A stretch of DNA of 64,000 nt, from NCBI RefSeq assembly GCF_011008935.1, contig NZ_JAAIVJ010000001.1, positions 784,304-848,303 on the forward strand, in the 5' to 3' direction. Source of the DNA: Tabrizicola oligotrophica (GTDB taxonomy: Bacteria; Pseudomonadota; Alphaproteobacteria; Rhodobacterales; Rhodobacteraceae). The translations under genes and the position numbers were made by a program. Positions within the stretch are counted from its first letter, which is position 1; every line of letters starts with the position of its first letter. The notes under the pieces were generated by a model that ran no database searches, had not been told where the DNA came from, and was given only the letters and a program-made list of their open reading frames with translations. Positions 1-9,271 of the stretch are shown piece after piece.

Positions 1-356
1 ACCTTGTCCGCGCCCTGATACTCCGTCGCGCCCTTGGTAGTGGCATGGGCAAGGGCATGGCCGGCATCGACCATCCGCCAGCCCATCGAAGGGGCGCAGG
101 GCCCGTGCTCGGCGACAAAGCGCGCGGCATGGCTTTCGGGATCGTTGTTCAGGATATAGGTGATGTCGCCCTGCTGCCACAGCTCGATGTCGCGGCTCTT
201 GTGGCGGGCAGCCAGCTCGAACCCCATGCGACCGAAAAGGTCGCGCAGTTCCTGCGGTTCGGGGTGGGCGAATTCGACGAATTCGAAGCCATCGGTGCCG
301 GCCGGATTGGCGGCGCCGATGCTGGCTTTCGGTGCGGAATGTGGAAACGGGCCCAT
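1..356 (-). CDS. hppD: 4-hydroxyphenylpyruvate dioxygenase, N-terminal part (runs off the left edge)
   Basis: Converts 4-hydroxyphenylpyruvate to homogentisate in tyrosine catabolism; cytosolic non-haem Fe(II) enzyme. Only the first 118 codons are present, i.e. part of the N-terminal VOC half; the iron-ligand residues lie outside the window. Family-typical stretches are FVEFAHPEP near residue 26, LWQQGDITYILN near 59-70, and the HGP-containing strand after it. The ATG at 356 is preceded by a good ribosome site (GGGAGG, about 7 nt upstream), which fixes the start. It is transcribed away from an Lrp/AsnC regulator at 488, and the two share a 131-bp intergenic region with an inverted repeat, so regulation by that neighbour is likely (inference). 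Confidence 0.93.
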   Translation of the reverse strand, partial: MGPFPHSAPKASIGAANPAGTDGFEFVEFAHPEPQELRDLFGRMGFELAARHKSRDIELWQQGDITYILNNDPESHAARFVAEHGPCAPSMGWRMVDAGHALAHATTKGATEYQGADK

Positions 357-402
357 GGTGAACCTCCCTGTTGCGTTGACCCAAGAATAGCGCAGATGTG
401 AT

Positions 403-487
403 GCGGATTTTGCGCGTTCTTGGCTTGAACCAGCGGGCATGACGCGCGATCATCGCATCCAATCCCAACAACGCGCGACAAATCCGC
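403..487. promoter_or_regulatory. Candidate Lrp-type operator in the hppD/lrp divergent region
   Basis: Arms GCGGATTTTGCGCG (403-416) and CGCGCGACAAATCCGC (472-487) form a long imperfect inverted repeat; a third related stretch, CGCGCGATCATCGC, lies near 443. The right arm abuts the ATG of the regulator gene. Divergent autoregulated promoters with paired sites are usual for Lrp/AsnC proteins. The sequence shows the symmetry; the binding role is inferred. Confidence 0.45.
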
Positions 488-943
488 ATGCTGGACGCCA
501 CTGATTCCCGATTGCTTGCGCTCTTGCAGGCCAATGCCATGCTGACGGCGCAGGATCTGGGCGAGGCCCTGAACCTGTCACCCAGTCAGGCCGCCCGCCG
601 CCGCCAACGGCTTGAGGCCGAGGGCTATGTCACCGGCTATGCCGCGCGGCTGGATCCGGCCCGCGTCGGGCTGACGGTGCAGGCTTTCGTGCAGGTGCAG
701 TTCTCGCGCCATGACCCCGAGCCGGCCCGCAGTTTCGCCAGCCTGATCGCCACCCTGCCCGAGGTCATCAGCGCCTGGACCCTGACCGGCGAGGCCGATT
801 ACCTCTTGCGGGTCTGGTGCGCCGATCTGCCGGGGCTGAACCGGCTGATCCACGACCGCCTTCTGCCCCACCCCGCCGTTGCCCGCGTGCAAAGCCAGAT
901 CGTCATGGATCAGCTGAAAGCCGACGCTCCCCTGCCCATTTGA
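488..943 (+). CDS. Lrp/AsnC-family transcriptional regulator
   Basis: A 151-residue protein with the two-domain Lrp/AsnC layout: an N-terminal winged helix-turn-helix (about residues 3-60, recognition region LSPSQAARRRQRLEAEGYV) and a C-terminal RAM ligand/oligomerisation domain (about 68-140). Such proteins form dimers or octamers and respond to amino acids. Length is normal for the family. It is divergent from hppD, so a role in sensing tyrosine or phenylalanine and controlling hppD is a reasonable inference but cannot be read from the sequence. The ATG at 488 lies immediately after one arm of the intergenic inverted repeat, which suggests autoregulation. Confidence 0.9.
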   Translation: MLDATDSRLLALLQANAMLTAQDLGEALNLSPSQAARRRQRLEAEGYVTGYAARLDPARVGLTVQAFVQVQFSRHDPEPARSFASLIATLPEVISAWTLTGEADYLLRVWCADLPGLNRLIHDRLLPHPAVARVQSQIVMDQLKADAPLPI

Positions 944-964
944 CTGCTGCCAAGCCGAGTTCCC

Positions 965-2965
965 ATGGAAAATTTCCTTCTGCAAGCTTCGCTCTATCTG
1001 GGCACCGCGGTTCTCGTGGTGCCCTTGGCGGTGCGCGTGGGGCTTGGCTCGGTGCTGGGCTATCTGGCGGCGGGCATCCTTCTGGGACCGATCTTCGGAC
1101 TGGCCGGGGCCGAAACGGCCGACCTGCAGCATTTCGCCGAATTCGGCGTGGTGCTGATGCTGTTCCTGATCGGGCTGGAACTGGAGCCGCGCACGCTGTG
1201 GGACATGCGCCACAAGCTTCTGGGTCTTGGCGGCGCGCAGGTGGTGTTGACCGGTCTGGCGCTTGGCGGCGGGTTGCTGGCGCTCGGCACCAGCCTGTCG
1301 GTCGCGGTGATCTGCGGCATGCTCGGGGCGCTGTCCTCCACCGCCATCGTGCTGCAGACCCTGTCGGAGAAAAGCCTGATGCGGACGCCGGGCGGGCGGT
1401 CGGCGTTTTCCGTGCTGCTGACGCAGGACATCGCGGTCATTCCGATGCTGGCGGCGATCCCGCTGCTGGCCCTGCCGGAAACCGATGCGATCGACGCCAG
1501 CGTCATCGGCGTGACCAACCCCGAAGACGCCGCCGCACAGGCTGAAAGCGCCGCCGAGCCCCTTGTGACATTGCTGCAAACCCTGCCGGGCTGGGCCGCC
1601 ACGGCGCTGATGCTGGCCACCGTCGCGGTGATCGTGCTGGCCGGCCACTATCTGTCGCGCCCGATCTTCCGCTTTGTCCACGCCGCCAAACTGCCCGAGA
1701 TGTCGACCTTCATCTCGCTCCTGATGGTGCTGGGCATCGCCTTCGTGATGATGCTGGTGGGGCTTTCCCCGGCGCTTGGCACCTTTGTCGCGGGCGTCGT
1801 GCTGGCCAACTCCGAGTTCCGTCACCAGCTGGAGGCCGACCTGAAGCCGTTCAAGGGCCTGCTGCTGGGCCTCTTTTTCATGACCGTCGGCGTCGGCATC
1901 AACTTTGCCATGCTGGCGCGCGAGCCTTTCGTGGTGCTGGGCCTGACGCTGGGGCTGATCGCGGTCAAGGCCGTGGTGCTGTTCGGCCTTGCGCTCGCGT
2001 TCAAGCTGCGCGGGCAGGACCGCTGGCTGTTCTCGCTGGGGCTGGCGCAGGCGGGCGAGTTCGGCTTTCTGATCGTCTCCTTCGCCCGCACCGAAGGCGC
2101 GCTGCCGCTGGCGGCCGGCCAGATGGCGCTTCTGGTCATCAGCCTGTCGATGCTGCTGACGCCGCTCCTGTTCATCACCCAGGAACAGCTGGCCCGCCGC
2201 TTCGCCCGCCGCCCGCCCGACCGCGCGCCCGACCAGATCGACGAGACGGGCCGCGTCATCATCGCCGGGATCGGGCGCTTCGGGCAGGTGGTGAACCGGC
2301 TGGTGCGAACCTCCGGCATCTCGACCGTGGTTCTGGACAGCGACATGCAGACCATCGAGACCATGCGGCGGTTCGGCGTGAAGGGCTTCTTCGGCGACCC
2401 CTCGCGGCCTGAACTGTTGCAGGCCGCGGGCCTTGCGGAGGCGCAGGTGCTGGTGGTGGCGGTGGATGACCGGCACAATGCCTCGAACATCGTGCGCTAT
2501 GCCCGGCAGGTGCGGCCCGATATCCACATCGTCGCCCGCGCGGTGGACCGGGTGCATGTCTATGAGCTTTATCAGGCCGGCGCCAATGACACCGTGCGCG
2601 AGACCTTTGACTCAAGCGTGCGGGCGGGGCGCTATGTTCTGGAAAACATGGGGTTTTCGGAGTACGAGGCAGCCAAGCTTTCGCAGGCCTACTGGCGCAT
2701 CGACCGCGCCGCGATGCGCGATCTGGCCCAGGTCTGGAAGCCCGGCCAGCCGATTCACGAGAATGCCGCCTATGTCGCCCGCGCCCGCCAGCTGGATGCC
2801 GATCTGGAAACCGCGCTGATCGACGTGCTTTACGACGTGCGCCCGATGGCGGCCGAGGAGACCGGCCCGCAGCATGGCCCCGGCGGCCATCCGCCGCCGG
2901 TGGAGCCGGAGCTGGATCAGCCCTCGGAAACCCCGGCTTCGGCAAAGGTCGCCATGCCCGAGTGA
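965..2965 (+). CDS. CPA2-family cation:proton antiporter (KefB/KefC-like) with TrkA-N domain
   Basis: A 666-residue membrane protein. Residues 1 to about 410 are hydrophobic and carry the CPA2 exchanger fold, including the GLELEP motif near residue 69. Residues from about 428 form a Rossmann RCK/TrkA-N nucleotide-binding domain (GIGRFGQVV near 433). The C-terminal tail is Pro/Glu rich. In KefB/C relatives this layout gives glutathione- or nucleotide-gated K+ efflux coupled to H+. An Ala/Glu-rich loop near residues 175-205 interrupts the membrane domain. No KefF/G-like ancillary subunit is nearby. The last 49 bp overlap the 3' end of cobT on the other strand. Substrate (K+ or Na+) is not decidable here. 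Confidence 0.9.
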   Translation: MENFLLQASLYLGTAVLVVPLAVRVGLGSVLGYLAAGILLGPIFGLAGAETADLQHFAEFGVVLMLFLIGLELEPRTLWDMRHKLLGLGGAQVVLTGLALGGGLLALGTSLSVAVICGMLGALSSTAIVLQTLSEKSLMRTPGGRSAFSVLLTQDIAVIPMLAAIPLLALPETDAIDASVIGVTNPEDAAAQAESAAEPLVTLLQTLPGWAATALMLATVAVIVLAGHYLSRPIFRFVHAAKLPEMSTFISLLMVLGIAFVMMLVGLSPALGTFVAGVVLANSEFRHQLEADLKPFKGLLLGLFFMTVGVGINFAMLAREPFVVLGLTLGLIAVKAVVLFGLALAFKLRGQDRWLFSLGLAQAGEFGFLIVSFARTEGALPLAAGQMALLVISLSMLLTPLLFITQEQLARRFARRPPDRAPDQIDETGRVIIAGIGRFGQVVNRLVRTSGISTVVLDSDMQTIETMRRFGVKGFFGDPSRPELLQAAGLAEAQVLVVAVDDRHNASNIVRYARQVRPDIHIVARAVDRVHVYELYQAGANDTVRETFDSSVRAGRYVLENMGFSEYEAAKLSQAYWRIDRAAMRDLAQVWKPGQPIHENAAYVARARQLDADLETALIDVLYDVRPMAAEETGPQHGPGGHPPPVEPELDQPSETPASAKVAMPE

Positions 2966-3924
2966 CAGGCGACGGCGGCCTTGACCACGCCGATCGCCAG
3001 CGCCGCGCCCGACCCTTCGCCCAGCCGCAGGCCCAGCGACAGAAGCGGCTCCTTGCCCAAGGCGGCCAGAAGCCGGCCATGCGCGCCTTCGGCCGACAGG
3101 TGGCCCGCCACCGCATGATCCAGCGCCGCAGGCGTCACCGCATGCAGCACCAGACCTGCCGAGCAGGCGATGAAGCCGTCAAGGATCAGCGGAATGCGCG
3201 CCACCCGCGCCCGCGCCATGGCGCCGGCCATGGCGGCAATCTCGCGCCCGCCAAGGTTGGCCAGAACCTGCATCGGATCGCGCGAGCCGTGGCGGGCAAG
3301 CCCCGCGTCCACCACCTTGGCCTTGCGCGCAAGCCCGGCATTGTCGACCCCGGTGCCGCGGCCAACCCATTCCGCCCCGGTCCCGCCCAGCAGCGCCGCC
3401 GCCAGAGCCGCCGCGACCGTGGTGTTGCCGATGCCCATTTCGCCGACCACCAGCAGGTCGGCCTTGGGATCGACGGCATTCCAGCCGGTCTGCAGCGCCG
3501 CGACCGTCTCGGCCTCGGTCATCGCCGCGGTTTCGGTGAAGTCTCCGGTGGGCCGGTCCAGTTCCAGCGCATGCACCGCCATCGTGGCGCCGAAGGCCTT
3601 GGAGAGCTGGTTGATCGCCGCGCCGCCGTGCTGGAAGTTTGCCACCATCTGCACGGTGACTTCCGCCGGAAAGGCCGAAACGCCTTGGGCGCAGACGCCG
3701 TGGTTGCCGGCAAAGATCAGCACTTGCGGCGCGCTGATCGCCGGGCGGCCGTTGCCCTGCCACGAGGCGACCCAAAGTGCCAGATCCTCCAGCCGCCCCA
3801 GCGCGCCGGGCGGCTTGGTCAGCTGGCCGTTGCGGTCCGACGCGGCCTGATGCGCGGCGGCATCGGCGGCGGGGGCGTTGCGGAGAAGGGCGGCGAATTC
3901 GGCAAGCGAGGTGAAGGCGGGCAT
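2917..3924 (-). CDS. cobT: Nicotinate-nucleotide--dimethylbenzimidazole phosphoribosyltransferase
   Basis: Transfers phosphoribose from nicotinate mononucleotide to 5,6-dimethylbenzimidazole, giving alpha-ribazole phosphate for the cobalamin lower ligand. The 335-residue length matches the family. Visible signatures are GEMGIGNTT near residue 161 and the C-terminal [11 protein letters not shown], where E303 corresponds to the catalytic glutamate of characterised CobT enzymes. The frame is open upstream to 4008, but ATG 3924 has AAGGA about 6 nt upstream and begins the conserved sequence, so it is preferred. It is divergent from cobS across 70 bp, with no cobalamin riboswitch visible between them. 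The 3' end overlaps the antiporter gene by 49 bp. Confidence 0.95.
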   Translation of the reverse strand: MPAFTSLAEFAALLRNAPAADAAAHQAASDRNGQLTKPPGALGRLEDLALWVASWQGNGRPAISAPQVLIFAGNHGVCAQGVSAFPAEVTVQMVANFQHGGAAINQLSKAFGATMAVHALELDRPTGDFTETAAMTEAETVAALQTGWNAVDPKADLLVVGEMGIGNTTVAAALAAALLGGTGAEWVGRGTGVDNAGLARKAKVVDAGLARHGSRDPMQVLANLGGREIAAMAGAMARARVARIPLILDGFIACSAGLVLHAVTPAALDHAVAGHLSAEGAHGRLLAALGKEPLLSLGLRLGEGSGAALAIGVVKAAVACHSGMATFAEAGVSEG

Positions 3925-3994
3925 GGGAAATCCTTGATCGTCGGTCGCCACTTGGCTAGCGCTTGCATGACCTCTTGGCCAGACCGGAAAAGAC

Positions 3995-4753
3995 ATGACC
4001 GCCCCCATCCGCGACCCCCTTCGGCTTTATGCCTGCGACATAGTGGCAGGCTTCGGGCTTTTGACCCGGATCCCCGTGCCGTTCACCGCCCCCCGCCCCG
4101 AGGGCGTCTGGGCCTGGCCACTGGTCGGGCTGGTGACGACGGGGCTGGCGCTGGCGGTCGGCGCGGGGCTGCAGGCGGCGGGCGTGTCGGTGGGGGTGGC
4201 GGCGGCAGCGGTCATCGCGCTGCAGGCCGCGCTGACCGGCGGCCTGCACGAGGACGGGCTGGCCGATTGCGCCGACGGGTTCTGGGGCGGCCACGACAAG
4301 GCCCGGCGGCTGGAGATCATGAAGGACAGCCGGATCGGCAGCTATGGCGGCATCGCCCTGACGCTGGCGCTGCTGATGCGCTGGTCGGCGCTCGCCGCGT
4401 TGATGAGCGCAGGCGCCTGGGGGCTGGCGCTGGCCCCGGCGCTCTTGTCGCGAGCGGCGATGGGGCTGGTGATGGCGGCCCTGCCCAATGCCCGGGCGGG
4501 CGGGCTGTCGGCGGGGCATGGCCGGCCGCCGCTGCCGCAGGCGCTGGCGGGCAGCGCGCTGGCGCTGGCTCTGGGCTTGATCGTCGCGGGCTGGGCGGTG
4601 CTGGCGCTGGCACTGGTGGCCGGGATCATGGTCGCGGCGCTGGCCATGGTGGCCCGCGCCAAGATCGGCGGACAGACCGGCGATGTGCTGGGCGCGGCGC
4701 AGGTCATCGCCGAGATCGCGGCGCTGGCGGCGGCAACCTCGTTCCTGAAATGA
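3995..4753 (+). CDS. cobS: Adenosylcobinamide-GDP ribazoletransferase (cobalamin synthase)
   Basis: Integral membrane enzyme that joins alpha-ribazole (phosphate) with adenosylcobinamide-GDP in the last steps of cobalamin assembly, directly downstream of the CobT reaction. The 252-residue protein has several hydrophobic segments and the diagnostic [15 protein letters not shown] motif near residue 84, followed by a DSRIGSYG motif near 109. Length is typical. It is divergent from cobT, consistent with joint expression of the nucleotide-loop assembly genes. It ends just before a strong hairpin shared with the convergent carD gene. Confidence 0.95.
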   Translation: MTAPIRDPLRLYACDIVAGFGLLTRIPVPFTAPRPEGVWAWPLVGLVTTGLALAVGAGLQAAGVSVGVAAAAVIALQAALTGGLHEDGLADCADGFWGGHDKARRLEIMKDSRIGSYGGIALTLALLMRWSALAALMSAGAWGLALAPALLSRAAMGLVMAALPNARAGGLSAGHGRPPLPQALAGSALALALGLIVAGWAVLALALVAGIMVAALAMVARAKIGGQTGDVLGAAQVIAEIAALAAATSFLK

Positions 4754-4754
4754 A

Positions 4755-4780
4755 GAACGGCGGCCAAGGGGCCGCCGTTC
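4755..4780. terminator. Bidirectional hairpin terminator between cobS and carD
   Basis: Perfect 11-bp stem GAACGGCGGCC / GGCCGCCGTTC with an AAGG loop, between two convergent genes. No clear T-run follows, so it may be Rho-assisted or simply a 3'-end stabiliser. Confidence 0.7.
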
Positions 4781-4801
4781 AAGCTCAAGGTCCGGGAAAG
4801 A

Positions 4802-5311
4802 TCAGGCGGCGCGGCTGGTCAGCACATCGCCGACCTTGCGCTGCGCGCCCGCCTCATCGACGCCCGAGACGGCGGCGACTTCGCGGGTCAGACGCTCCAG
4901 CGCCGCTTCGTAAAGCTGACGCTCGGAATAGGACTGCTCGCGCTGGTCGTCGTTGCGGTGCAGGTCGCGGACCACCTCGGCAATCGCCATCAGGTCGCCC
5001 GAGTTGATCTTCTGTTCATATTCCTGCGCCCGGCGCGACCACATCGCGCGCTTGACCTTGGCCTTGCCCTTCAGCGTATCCAGGGCCTTGGTCACGACAT
5101 CGGGGGCCGAGAGCGCGCGCATGCCGATCTCGGTGGCCTTGTGGGTGGGAACCCGCAGGGTCATCTTGTCCTTTTCAAAGGAAATCACGAACAGTTCCAG
5201 ATGGATACCGGCGATTTCCTGTTCCTCGATCGACATGATCTTGCCCACGCCATGCGCGGGGTACACCACGAACTCGTTCGGGCGGAAATCGGGCTTCTTC
5301 GATTTGGTCAT
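4802..5311 (-). CDS. carD: CarD-family RNA polymerase-binding transcription regulator
   Basis: 169 residues. The N-terminal CarD/TRCF RNA-polymerase-interaction domain is seen in NEFVVYPAHGVGKI near residues 11-24; the remainder is the helical DNA-binding CarD C-terminal domain. In Rhodobacter-type bacteria CarD binds the polymerase beta lobe and stabilises open complexes at rRNA and other promoters with a weak -7 T. The frame is open upstream to 5332; ATG 5311 is chosen because the conserved region starts there and AGGAAG lies upstream. It stands alone, with a terminator-like element (5477-5537) separating it from fdxA. Confidence 0.93.
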   Translation of the reverse strand: MTKSKKPDFRPNEFVVYPAHGVGKIMSIEEQEIAGIHLELFVISFEKDKMTLRVPTHKATEIGMRALSAPDVVTKALDTLKGKAKVKRAMWSRRAQEYEQKINSGDLMAIAEVVRDLHRNDDQREQSYSERQLYEAALERLTREVAAVSGVDEAGAQRKVGDVLTSRAA

Positions 5312-5476
5312 TCTTGGGTGCTTCCTAAGCAAAAAGCCAGTTCCGGCAACATGCCATCCGATCCAAGAAAACCCGGATGCAGGACATCACGCGACAGGAA
5401 TACCGTCTCAGGGCGAGCAGACCTGAGGCGCAGACAGGCATCCGTGTTGTTTGTGAACATTGTATAACACAAAAAT

Positions 5477-5537
5477 ACGCTGATTCCAACTGCGGCGATT
5501 CTCGGGGGAAGCCCCCGGAAGCCTTTGAAATCAGCGT
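5477..5537 (-). terminator. Structured terminator downstream of fdxA
   Basis: ACGCTGATT (5477-5485) pairs perfectly with AATCAGCGT (5529-5537) and encloses an inner CGGGGG-AAG-CCCCCG hairpin (5503-5517). On the minus strand the outer stem is followed by ATTTTT, and on the plus strand by CTTTTT, so it could terminate in both directions. It separates fdxA from carD. A second small palindrome, ATGCTGCG-AA-CGCAGCAT (5584-5601), overlaps the fdxA stop codon. Confidence 0.7.
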
Positions 5538-5600
5538 CTTTTTACGACAATGCCCGATTCGTGAACGGCATCGACACGAATCAATGCTGCGAACGCAGCA

Positions 5601-5939
5601 TCAGCCGCCCTGCCCCGGCTCCTCGGAGAAATACTTCTCCAGCTTGCCGGACTCGCCGTCACGCTCCTCATAGCCCGGCAGCGGATCGCGCTTGGTGGTG
5701 ATGACCGGCCAGAGCTGGGCGTACTTGCGGTTGAACGTCACCCATTTGTCCATATCCGGCTCGGTATCCGGGCGAATGGCGTCGGCGGGGCATTCGGGTT
5801 CGCAAACGCCGCAGTCGATGCATTCGTCGGGGTGAATCACCAGCGTATTCTCACCCTCGTAGAAGCAGTCCACCGGACAGACCTCGACGCAGTCGGTGTA
5901 TTTGCAGGCGATGCAATTGTCGGTCACGACATAGGTCAT
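5601..5939 (-). CDS. fdxA: FdxA-type seven-iron ferredoxin
   Basis: 112-residue cytosolic electron carrier. Cys9, Cys12, Cys17 and Cys21 in the N-terminal segment and the [12 protein letters not shown] motif near residue 39 give the [3Fe-4S]/[4Fe-4S] ligand pattern of Azotobacter ferredoxin-I-like proteins. The acidic C-terminal extension (about 50 residues) is also typical. The frame extends upstream to 5996, but ATG 5939 is the usual family start. It is flanked upstream by the RNA helicase/S4 unit on the same strand (69 bp away) and downstream by a structured terminator. Its redox partner cannot be deduced from the neighbours. Confidence 0.95.
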   Translation of the reverse strand: MTYVVTDNCIACKYTDCVEVCPVDCFYEGENTLVIHPDECIDCGVCEPECPADAIRPDTEPDMDKWVTFNRKYAQLWPVITTKRDPLPGYEERDGESGKLEKYFSEEPGQGG

Positions 5940-6008
5940 GGCACACCCCGTTTGGTTGCTTGGCCGCTGTTTATGCCAGCGGGCGGGATCATTCAAGCGC
6001 CCGTTCGG

Positions 6009-6326
6009 TCACAGGCTGGCGTCCTGCCCCGGCGCATCGAGATCGATATAAAGCGCCTGCGCCTCGGTCGCGGGGCCGCGGCGGTCCGACAGCGCCAGCA
6101 CCCGCACGACGCGGATGCGGCCGCCCTGCGGAAAGGTCAGCACATCGCCCACCGCCAGCCCGTGACCGGGTTTCAGGCAGCGTTGCGCGTTGATGCGCAG
6201 ATGGCCCTCTTCGACGCAGTCCTGCGCCAGCTCACGCGATTTGAAGAAGCGGGCATGAAACAGCCATTTGTCCAGCCGAAGCTTCGGCTGGACGCCGGGG
6301 TCAGGTCTGCCCGAAGGCCCCGCCAA
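6009..6326 (-). CDS. S4-domain RNA-binding protein, Hsp15-like
   Basis: 105 residues with an S4 RNA-binding domain starting LRLDKWLFHARFFKSRE near residue 17. E. coli Hsp15 (HslR) recycles stalled 50S subunits that carry nascent peptidyl-tRNA; a similar role is plausible. No ATG is available before the domain: the frame can start at TTG 6326, which follows the TGA stop of the helicase gene with no gap (TGATTG), so translational coupling by re-initiation is likely. Its partner is an RNA helicase, which fits an RNA/ribosome quality-control role. The C-terminal tail is acidic. Confidence 0.85.
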   Translation of the reverse strand: MAGPSGRPDPGVQPKLRLDKWLFHARFFKSRELAQDCVEEGHLRINAQRCLKPGHGLAVGDVLTFPQGGRIRVVRVLALSDRRGPATEAQALYIDLDAPGQDASL

Positions 6327-9260
6327 TCAGAGCTTGCCCTTGAGCGCCATCAGCGCGGCAAAGGGGTTGTCGGGATCGATCGGCTTTTCGGGCCGCGGCG
6401 GGCGGGCCTCGAAAGACTTCTGCCGCTCGTCGCGGTTCGGCTTGCCGCCCTTGCGGTCGCCCCGATCACCGCGATCTCCACGCTCGCCCTGCGGCTTGCC
6501 GCCGGGCTTGCCATGGCGGCGCTCGCCCTGGGGACGGTCGCCTTGGGGTCGGTCGCCCTGCGGCGCATCCCCATCTTTGCGGGGGCCGCGGTCGCCGCGC
6601 GGCTTGCGGTCGCCACGGGCTTCGCCCTGCGGGGCGTCGCCGTCGCGGCGCGGACCGCGGCCCTGCCCTTCTGGACGGGGGCCACGTTCAGGCCGCTGGA
6701 AGCGCGGCTTCGGTGCCCAGGTGAAGGTGTAGAAGCTTTCCATCTCGGGCGCCGCGGCCTCGGTCTCCGGAGCGGGCTCTTCCACCCGGACAAAGGCCGA
6801 TTCCTCCTCGGTGATCGGGTTCACCGGGGCGTTCGGATCCACCTCGACCGGCACCAGCACCGGCGCGGCCTTGACCTTCACCCGCTCGGCCTTGTCGGCC
6901 TTGTAGCCGAGGCCCCCCATCAGGTCGGCGAATTGCTCCAGCGTCATGCCGGTGATCGACAGCATGTCGGGCGCAGCCTCGAACCCGGCTTTCGAATCCT
7001 TTTGCCGCAGGATGTCGGCCAGCCGTTCCAGCATGTCGATGCGGATCGCGCGGCTGCCCGCCGGGTGATAGCCGGCCAGCGTGTAATGCGCCTTCGGCAC
7101 CTCGGCGATGTTCGGGATGGTGACAAGGCCCGGCGGCGGGCTTTCGGGGAATTCCCCAAGCCCGTTCCACAAGGACCACAGCACCAGCCGCAACCGGGTC
7201 GGCGCCGGCTTCAGCAGTGCGGGCTGGAACACCGTATACTGGCCAAAGCGCACGCCATGCTTGCGCAGCGCGCTGCGGGCGTCCTGATCCAGCTCCTTCA
7301 CCTCGGCGGCAATCGCGCCGCGGTCGATGACGCCCAGCCCTTCGGCCAGACGATAGGCAAAGCCCTTGGCCAGCCCCTGCAGGGTTTCGTCGCGGCCAAG
7401 GGCGAGAAGCGGCTCGAACTGGGTCGTCACCTTGCGGTCGATGAAATGCTGCAGGCGGCGGCGGACCTTCTCGACCACCTCCTCGCCGGCTTCGTCATCG
7501 ACAAAGGCCTCGACCGTCGGCTTGGTGATCTCGCCGCCCTTGACGAGCTTGCCGACCGCAAAGGTACCCCACATCAGGCCACCCTGTTCGGTGAAATCCA
7601 TCTCGGTATCGGGGGCGTTGTAGAACCGGTCCGCCCGCAGGTGGAATTCCGGCCGCAGCGCCTGCAGGGCGGCGGTGCGCAGCACCCGCGCCTGATCGGG
7701 GCTGGCGGATGCGTCCTGTTGAAAGCGGAACCCCTCAAGACGGCCGGCAAATTCGCCTTCGACCGTCACTTCGCCTTTGTCATTCACCTCGGCCACGAGG
7801 GTCTCCTTCTGCTTCAACCGCCGCATCAGAACGCTGGTGCGGCGATCAACAAATCGTTGGGTCAGGGCTGCGTGCAGCGCATCTGACAGGCGGTCTTCTA
7901 CAGCGCGGGTTTCCTCGCGCCAATGGCTTTCGTCTTCAACCCAGCCTTTTCGCTGGGCCACATAGGTCCAGGTGCGGATATAGGCCAGCCGTTTCGAGAT
8001 GGTGTCAATGTCGCCGCCGGGTTTGTCGATGCGCTCGATGGCCTTTTTCAGCCATTCCGACGGCAGTTTTCCGCCACCGATGCCGCGCCCGACCAGAAAA
8101 TCGAAAATCCGGGCCAGCAGACTGCTGTGATCGCCGCCGCCGGCATTGCGGAAATCGGGGATGCGGCAGACATCCCACAAAAGCTGCACCCGCTTCGGCC
8201 CGGTCAGCTTGTGCTGCACCTCGGGCATCGCGGCCAGCGCCTTGAGCGCCAGCACGTCATCGGCATCGCGGGCGCGGGTCAGCCAGGGGTCATGGGTATG
8301 GCGTTCAAGGCTGGCAATCAGCTTTTCCGCCGTGCCGAAATCAAGGTCAGGATTGCGCCAGTGCAGCTTGCGGACCGGATCGAAGCGGTGGCTTTCGATC
8401 GCCTCGATCACCTCTTCATCAAAGGGCCGCGCCTCGCCGGTCACGCCGAAGGTGCCGTTCTCGGTATGCCGCCCGGCCCGGCCGGCAATCTGCGCCAGTT
8501 CCTGCGGGTAAAGCTGGCGCATCCGGTGGCCGTCAAACTTGGCGGTGGCGGAAAATGCGATGTGCCTGATGTCGAGGTTCAGCCCCATGCCGATGGCGTC
8601 GGTGGCCACGAGGTAATCGACGTCGCCGTTCTGATACAAAGCCACCTGTGCGTTGCGGGTGCGCGGCGAAAGCGCCCCCATCACCACCGCGCAGCCGCCC
8701 TTGGTGCGGCGGATCAGCTCGGCGATGGCATAGACATTTTCCACCGAGAACCCGACGATGGCCGAGCGTTCCGGCATCCGGCTGATCTTTTTCGAGCCGG
8801 TATAGGTCAGTTCCGAAAACCGCTCGCGTTTGAGGAACGTCACCCCCGGCACCAGCGCCGCAATCGCCCCGCGCATGGTTTCGGCGCCGAGAAACAGCGT
8901 CTCATGCAGCCCCCGCGCCCGGAGAAGCCGGTCGGTGAAGACATGGCCGCGGTCGGGGTCGGCGCAAAGCTGGATCTCGTCCACCGCCACGAAATCGGCG
9001 CCGATGTCGACCGGCATCGCCTCCACCGTGCAGACCCAGTACTGGCAGCGGTCGGGCACGATGCGCTCTTCGCCCGTCACCAGCCCCACCACTGACGGGC
9101 CGCGCAAGGCGACGATGCGGTCATAGACCTCGCGCGCCAGAAGCCGCAGCGGCAGGCCGATCACCCCCGTCCGGTGCGCCAGCATGCGGTCGATGGCGTA
9201 GTGGGTCTTGCCGGTATTGGTCGGCCCAAGGACCGCCGTGACCCGGGCGCGGGCGTCCAT
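6327..9260 (-). CDS. SUV3-like ATP-dependent RNA helicase with long basic C-terminal tail
   Basis: 977-residue superfamily-2 helicase. Walker A is GPTNTGKT (residues 12-19), Walker B is DEIQ (94-97), and the motif-VI-type QIAGRAGRH lies near 260; DEIQ in place of DEAD/DExH and the overall layout match SUV3-type helicases. Residues from about 850 are low-complexity (repeats of RPQGDR, RGDRG, DAPQGE) and rich in Arg, Gly, Asp and Pro, as in disordered RNA-binding tails. The frame is open upstream to 9662, but the Met at 9260 directly precedes the ATPase core. It lies 11 bp after the TPR gene and abuts the S4 gene. A role in RNA decay or ribosome assembly is inferred. Confidence 0.9.
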   Translation of the reverse strand: MDARARVTAVLGPTNTGKTHYAIDRMLAHRTGVIGLPLRLLAREVYDRIVALRGPSVVGLVTGEERIVPDRCQYWVCTVEAMPVDIGADFVAVDEIQLCADPDRGHVFTDRLLRARGLHETLFLGAETMRGAIAALVPGVTFLKRERFSELTYTGSKKISRMPERSAIVGFSVENVYAIAELIRRTKGGCAVVMGALSPRTRNAQVALYQNGDVDYLVATDAIGMGLNLDIRHIAFSATAKFDGHRMRQLYPQELAQIAGRAGRHTENGTFGVTGEARPFDEEVIEAIESHRFDPVRKLHWRNPDLDFGTAEKLIASLERHTHDPWLTRARDADDVLALKALAAMPEVQHKLTGPKRVQLLWDVCRIPDFRNAGGGDHSSLLARIFDFLVGRGIGGGKLPSEWLKKAIERIDKPGGDIDTISKRLAYIRTWTYVAQRKGWVEDESHWREETRAVEDRLSDALHAALTQRFVDRRTSVLMRRLKQKETLVAEVNDKGEVTVEGEFAGRLEGFRFQQDASASPDQARVLRTAALQALRPEFHLRADRFYNAPDTEMDFTEQGGLMWGTFAVGKLVKGGEITKPTVEAFVDDEAGEEVVEKVRRRLQHFIDRKVTTQFEPLLALGRDETLQGLAKGFAYRLAEGLGVIDRGAIAAEVKELDQDARSALRKHGVRFGQYTVFQPALLKPAPTRLRLVLWSLWNGLGEFPESPPPGLVTIPNIAEVPKAHYTLAGYHPAGSRAIRIDMLERLADILRQKDSKAGFEAAPDMLSITGMTLEQFADLMGGLGYKADKAERVKVKAAPVLVPVEVDPNAPVNPITEEESAFVRVEEPAPETEAAAPEMESFYTFTWAPKPRFQRPERGPRPEGQGRGPRRDGDAPQGEARGDRKPRGDRGPRKDGDAPQGDRPQGDRPQGERRHGKPGGKPQGERGDRGDRGDRKGGKPNRDERQKSFEARPPRPEKPIDPDNPFAALMALKGKL

Positions 9261-9271
9261 CAGAGCGGTTC

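Noticed and set aside
578..2557. Long minus-strand open frame (659 codons) opposite the regulator and antiporter genes
   Set aside because: It is rich in Gln, His and Arg with no domain, and mirrors two well-supported plus-strand genes; typical GC-driven antisense frame.
3925..3994. Possible cobalamin riboswitch between cobT and cobS
   Set aside because: The gap is only 70 bp and shows no B12-box or branched structure.
2962..5007. Plus-strand open frame (681 codons) across cobT, cobS and carD
   Set aside because: Overlaps three recognised genes, has no family features and a shadow composition.
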